Shown piece by piece: positions 4,748 to 5,145 of a stretch of DNA of 5,145 nucleotides. The stretch comes from an uncultured Eubacteriaceae bacterium (GTDB lineage: Bacteria > Bacillota > Clostridia > Lachnospirales > CAG-274): assembly GCA_947565475.1 (NCBI GenBank), contig CANOGI010000165.1, positions 1 to 5,145 on the forward strand. The letters are read 5' to 3'. The notes under the pieces were generated by a model. The model did no database searches. It saw nothing but the letters and a program-made list of their open reading frames with translations, and had not been told where the DNA came from. The translations under genes and the position numbers were made by a program. Each line of letters starts with the position of its first letter. Position 1 is the first letter of the stretch.

Positions 4748-5145
4748 TTATAACGCTTTAATCGTATCCATAATATAATCAGCCAGTTGCTCTGAAGTAC
4801 AACCGTCATCTCTTCCAGTAATAACAAGTTTCTTCTCTTTTTGTGTACATATGTCAAGAGCATCATCAAGCTTTTTGGCCTTCTCCGTAAAACCAATATG
4901 AGCGAGAAGCATACTTCCCGCGCGAATTATACTGCACGGATCCGCATAAATATCCCTACCCTCGTCAACCATACGAGGAGCTGAACCGTGTATAGCCTCA
5001 AACATAGCGTATTTTTTCCCCATGTTAATACTGCCGGCGGTACCTACGCCTCCTTGAAACTCAGCCGCCTCATCGGTAATAATATCTCCATAAAGATTTG
5101 GAAGAACAACAACTTGAAACTGTGTACGACGTTTGGGATCTACAA
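4748..5145 (-). CDS. icd: C-terminal part of an isocitrate/isopropylmalate-type dehydrogenase, probably isocitrate dehydrogenase (truncated by window edge)
   Basis: The frame enters from the right edge; 131 residues are visible, roughly the last 40% of a family protein of about 330 residues. The family signature is clear in NLYGDIITDEAAEFQGG, whose aspartates bind the metal-substrate complex, followed by GVGTAGSINMGKKYAMFEAIHGSAPRM, the cofactor-binding loop region. Enzymes of this family oxidatively decarboxylate isocitrate or 3-isopropylmalate. The GSINMGKKYAMFEAIHGSAPRMVDEG wording is what I associate with clostridial isocitrate dehydrogenases, giving 2-oxoglutarate for glutamate synthesis. 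The Arg-Met after HGSAP differs from the Lys-Tyr of the E. coli NADP enzyme, so NAD use is plausible but not shown. The internal ATG at 5023 is not the start: the frame is open and conserved upstream of it. No strong terminator follows. Confidence 0.88.
   Translation of the reverse strand, partial: VDPKRRTQFQVVVLPNLYGDIITDEAAEFQGGVGTAGSINMGKKYAMFEAIHGSAPRMVDEGRDIYADPCSIIRAGSMLLAHIGFTEKAKKLDDALDICTQKEKKLVITGRDDGCTSEQLADYIMDTIKAL

Noticed and set aside
4669..4896. Minus-strand reading frame of 75 codons in another frame over the dehydrogenase end
   Set aside because: It overlaps the conserved dehydrogenase frame and has no recognisable protein features; it is a shadow.

Overview
The window is AT-rich and fully coding-biased to one strand: every gene I can support lies on the minus strand, so transcription runs from position 5145 down to 1. 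The low GC content, strong AAGGAGG-type ribosome binding sites, sigma-A-like promoters (TTGAAT or TTGTGT, 17-base spacer, TAAAAT) and the protein families all suggest a low-GC Firmicute, most likely an anaerobic gut-type Clostridia. The families pointing that way are a clostridial-type GalE, a short peptide deformylase with a GMAANMIG motif, a bacterial MIF-like tautomerase and a YmfI-like SDR. This is inference; there is no rRNA or other phylogenetic marker in the window.

Layout in transcription order. (1) 5145-4748: C-terminal part of an isocitrate/isopropylmalate-type dehydrogenase, cut by the window edge. (2) 4694-3860: a promoter, a MIF-superfamily tautomerase, and four bases later a small peptide deformylase with a non-standard motif I; these two look like one operon. 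(3) 3859-3324: a 536-base gene-free stretch. It holds a weak terminator-like inverted repeat, a roughly 230-base block with imperfect inverted ends, a 50% GC core and a 12-bp hairpin (a candidate MITE-like or dispersed repeat), and a candidate promoter facing nfo. (4) 3323-1719: nfo (endonuclease IV) and an SDR reductase, fused stop-to-start with no spacer. (5) 1510-331: galE with its own promoter and a very clear intrinsic terminator. (6) 301-1: a promoter and the start of an unidentified single-pass membrane protein, cut by the window edge.

How they fit together. The genes are mostly housekeeping: central carbon metabolism, N-terminal protein processing, base-excision repair, a reductase possibly acting in elongation factor P modification, and UDP-sugar supply. 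I do not see a defence island or biosynthetic cluster. The points that deserve a second look are: a GalE whose catalytic Tyr is Phe; a tautomerase that needs a free N-terminal proline, encoded directly beside an unusual deformylase; an endonuclease IV with altered residues beside a zinc ligand; and the repeat-like block upstream of nfo that may supply its promoter.
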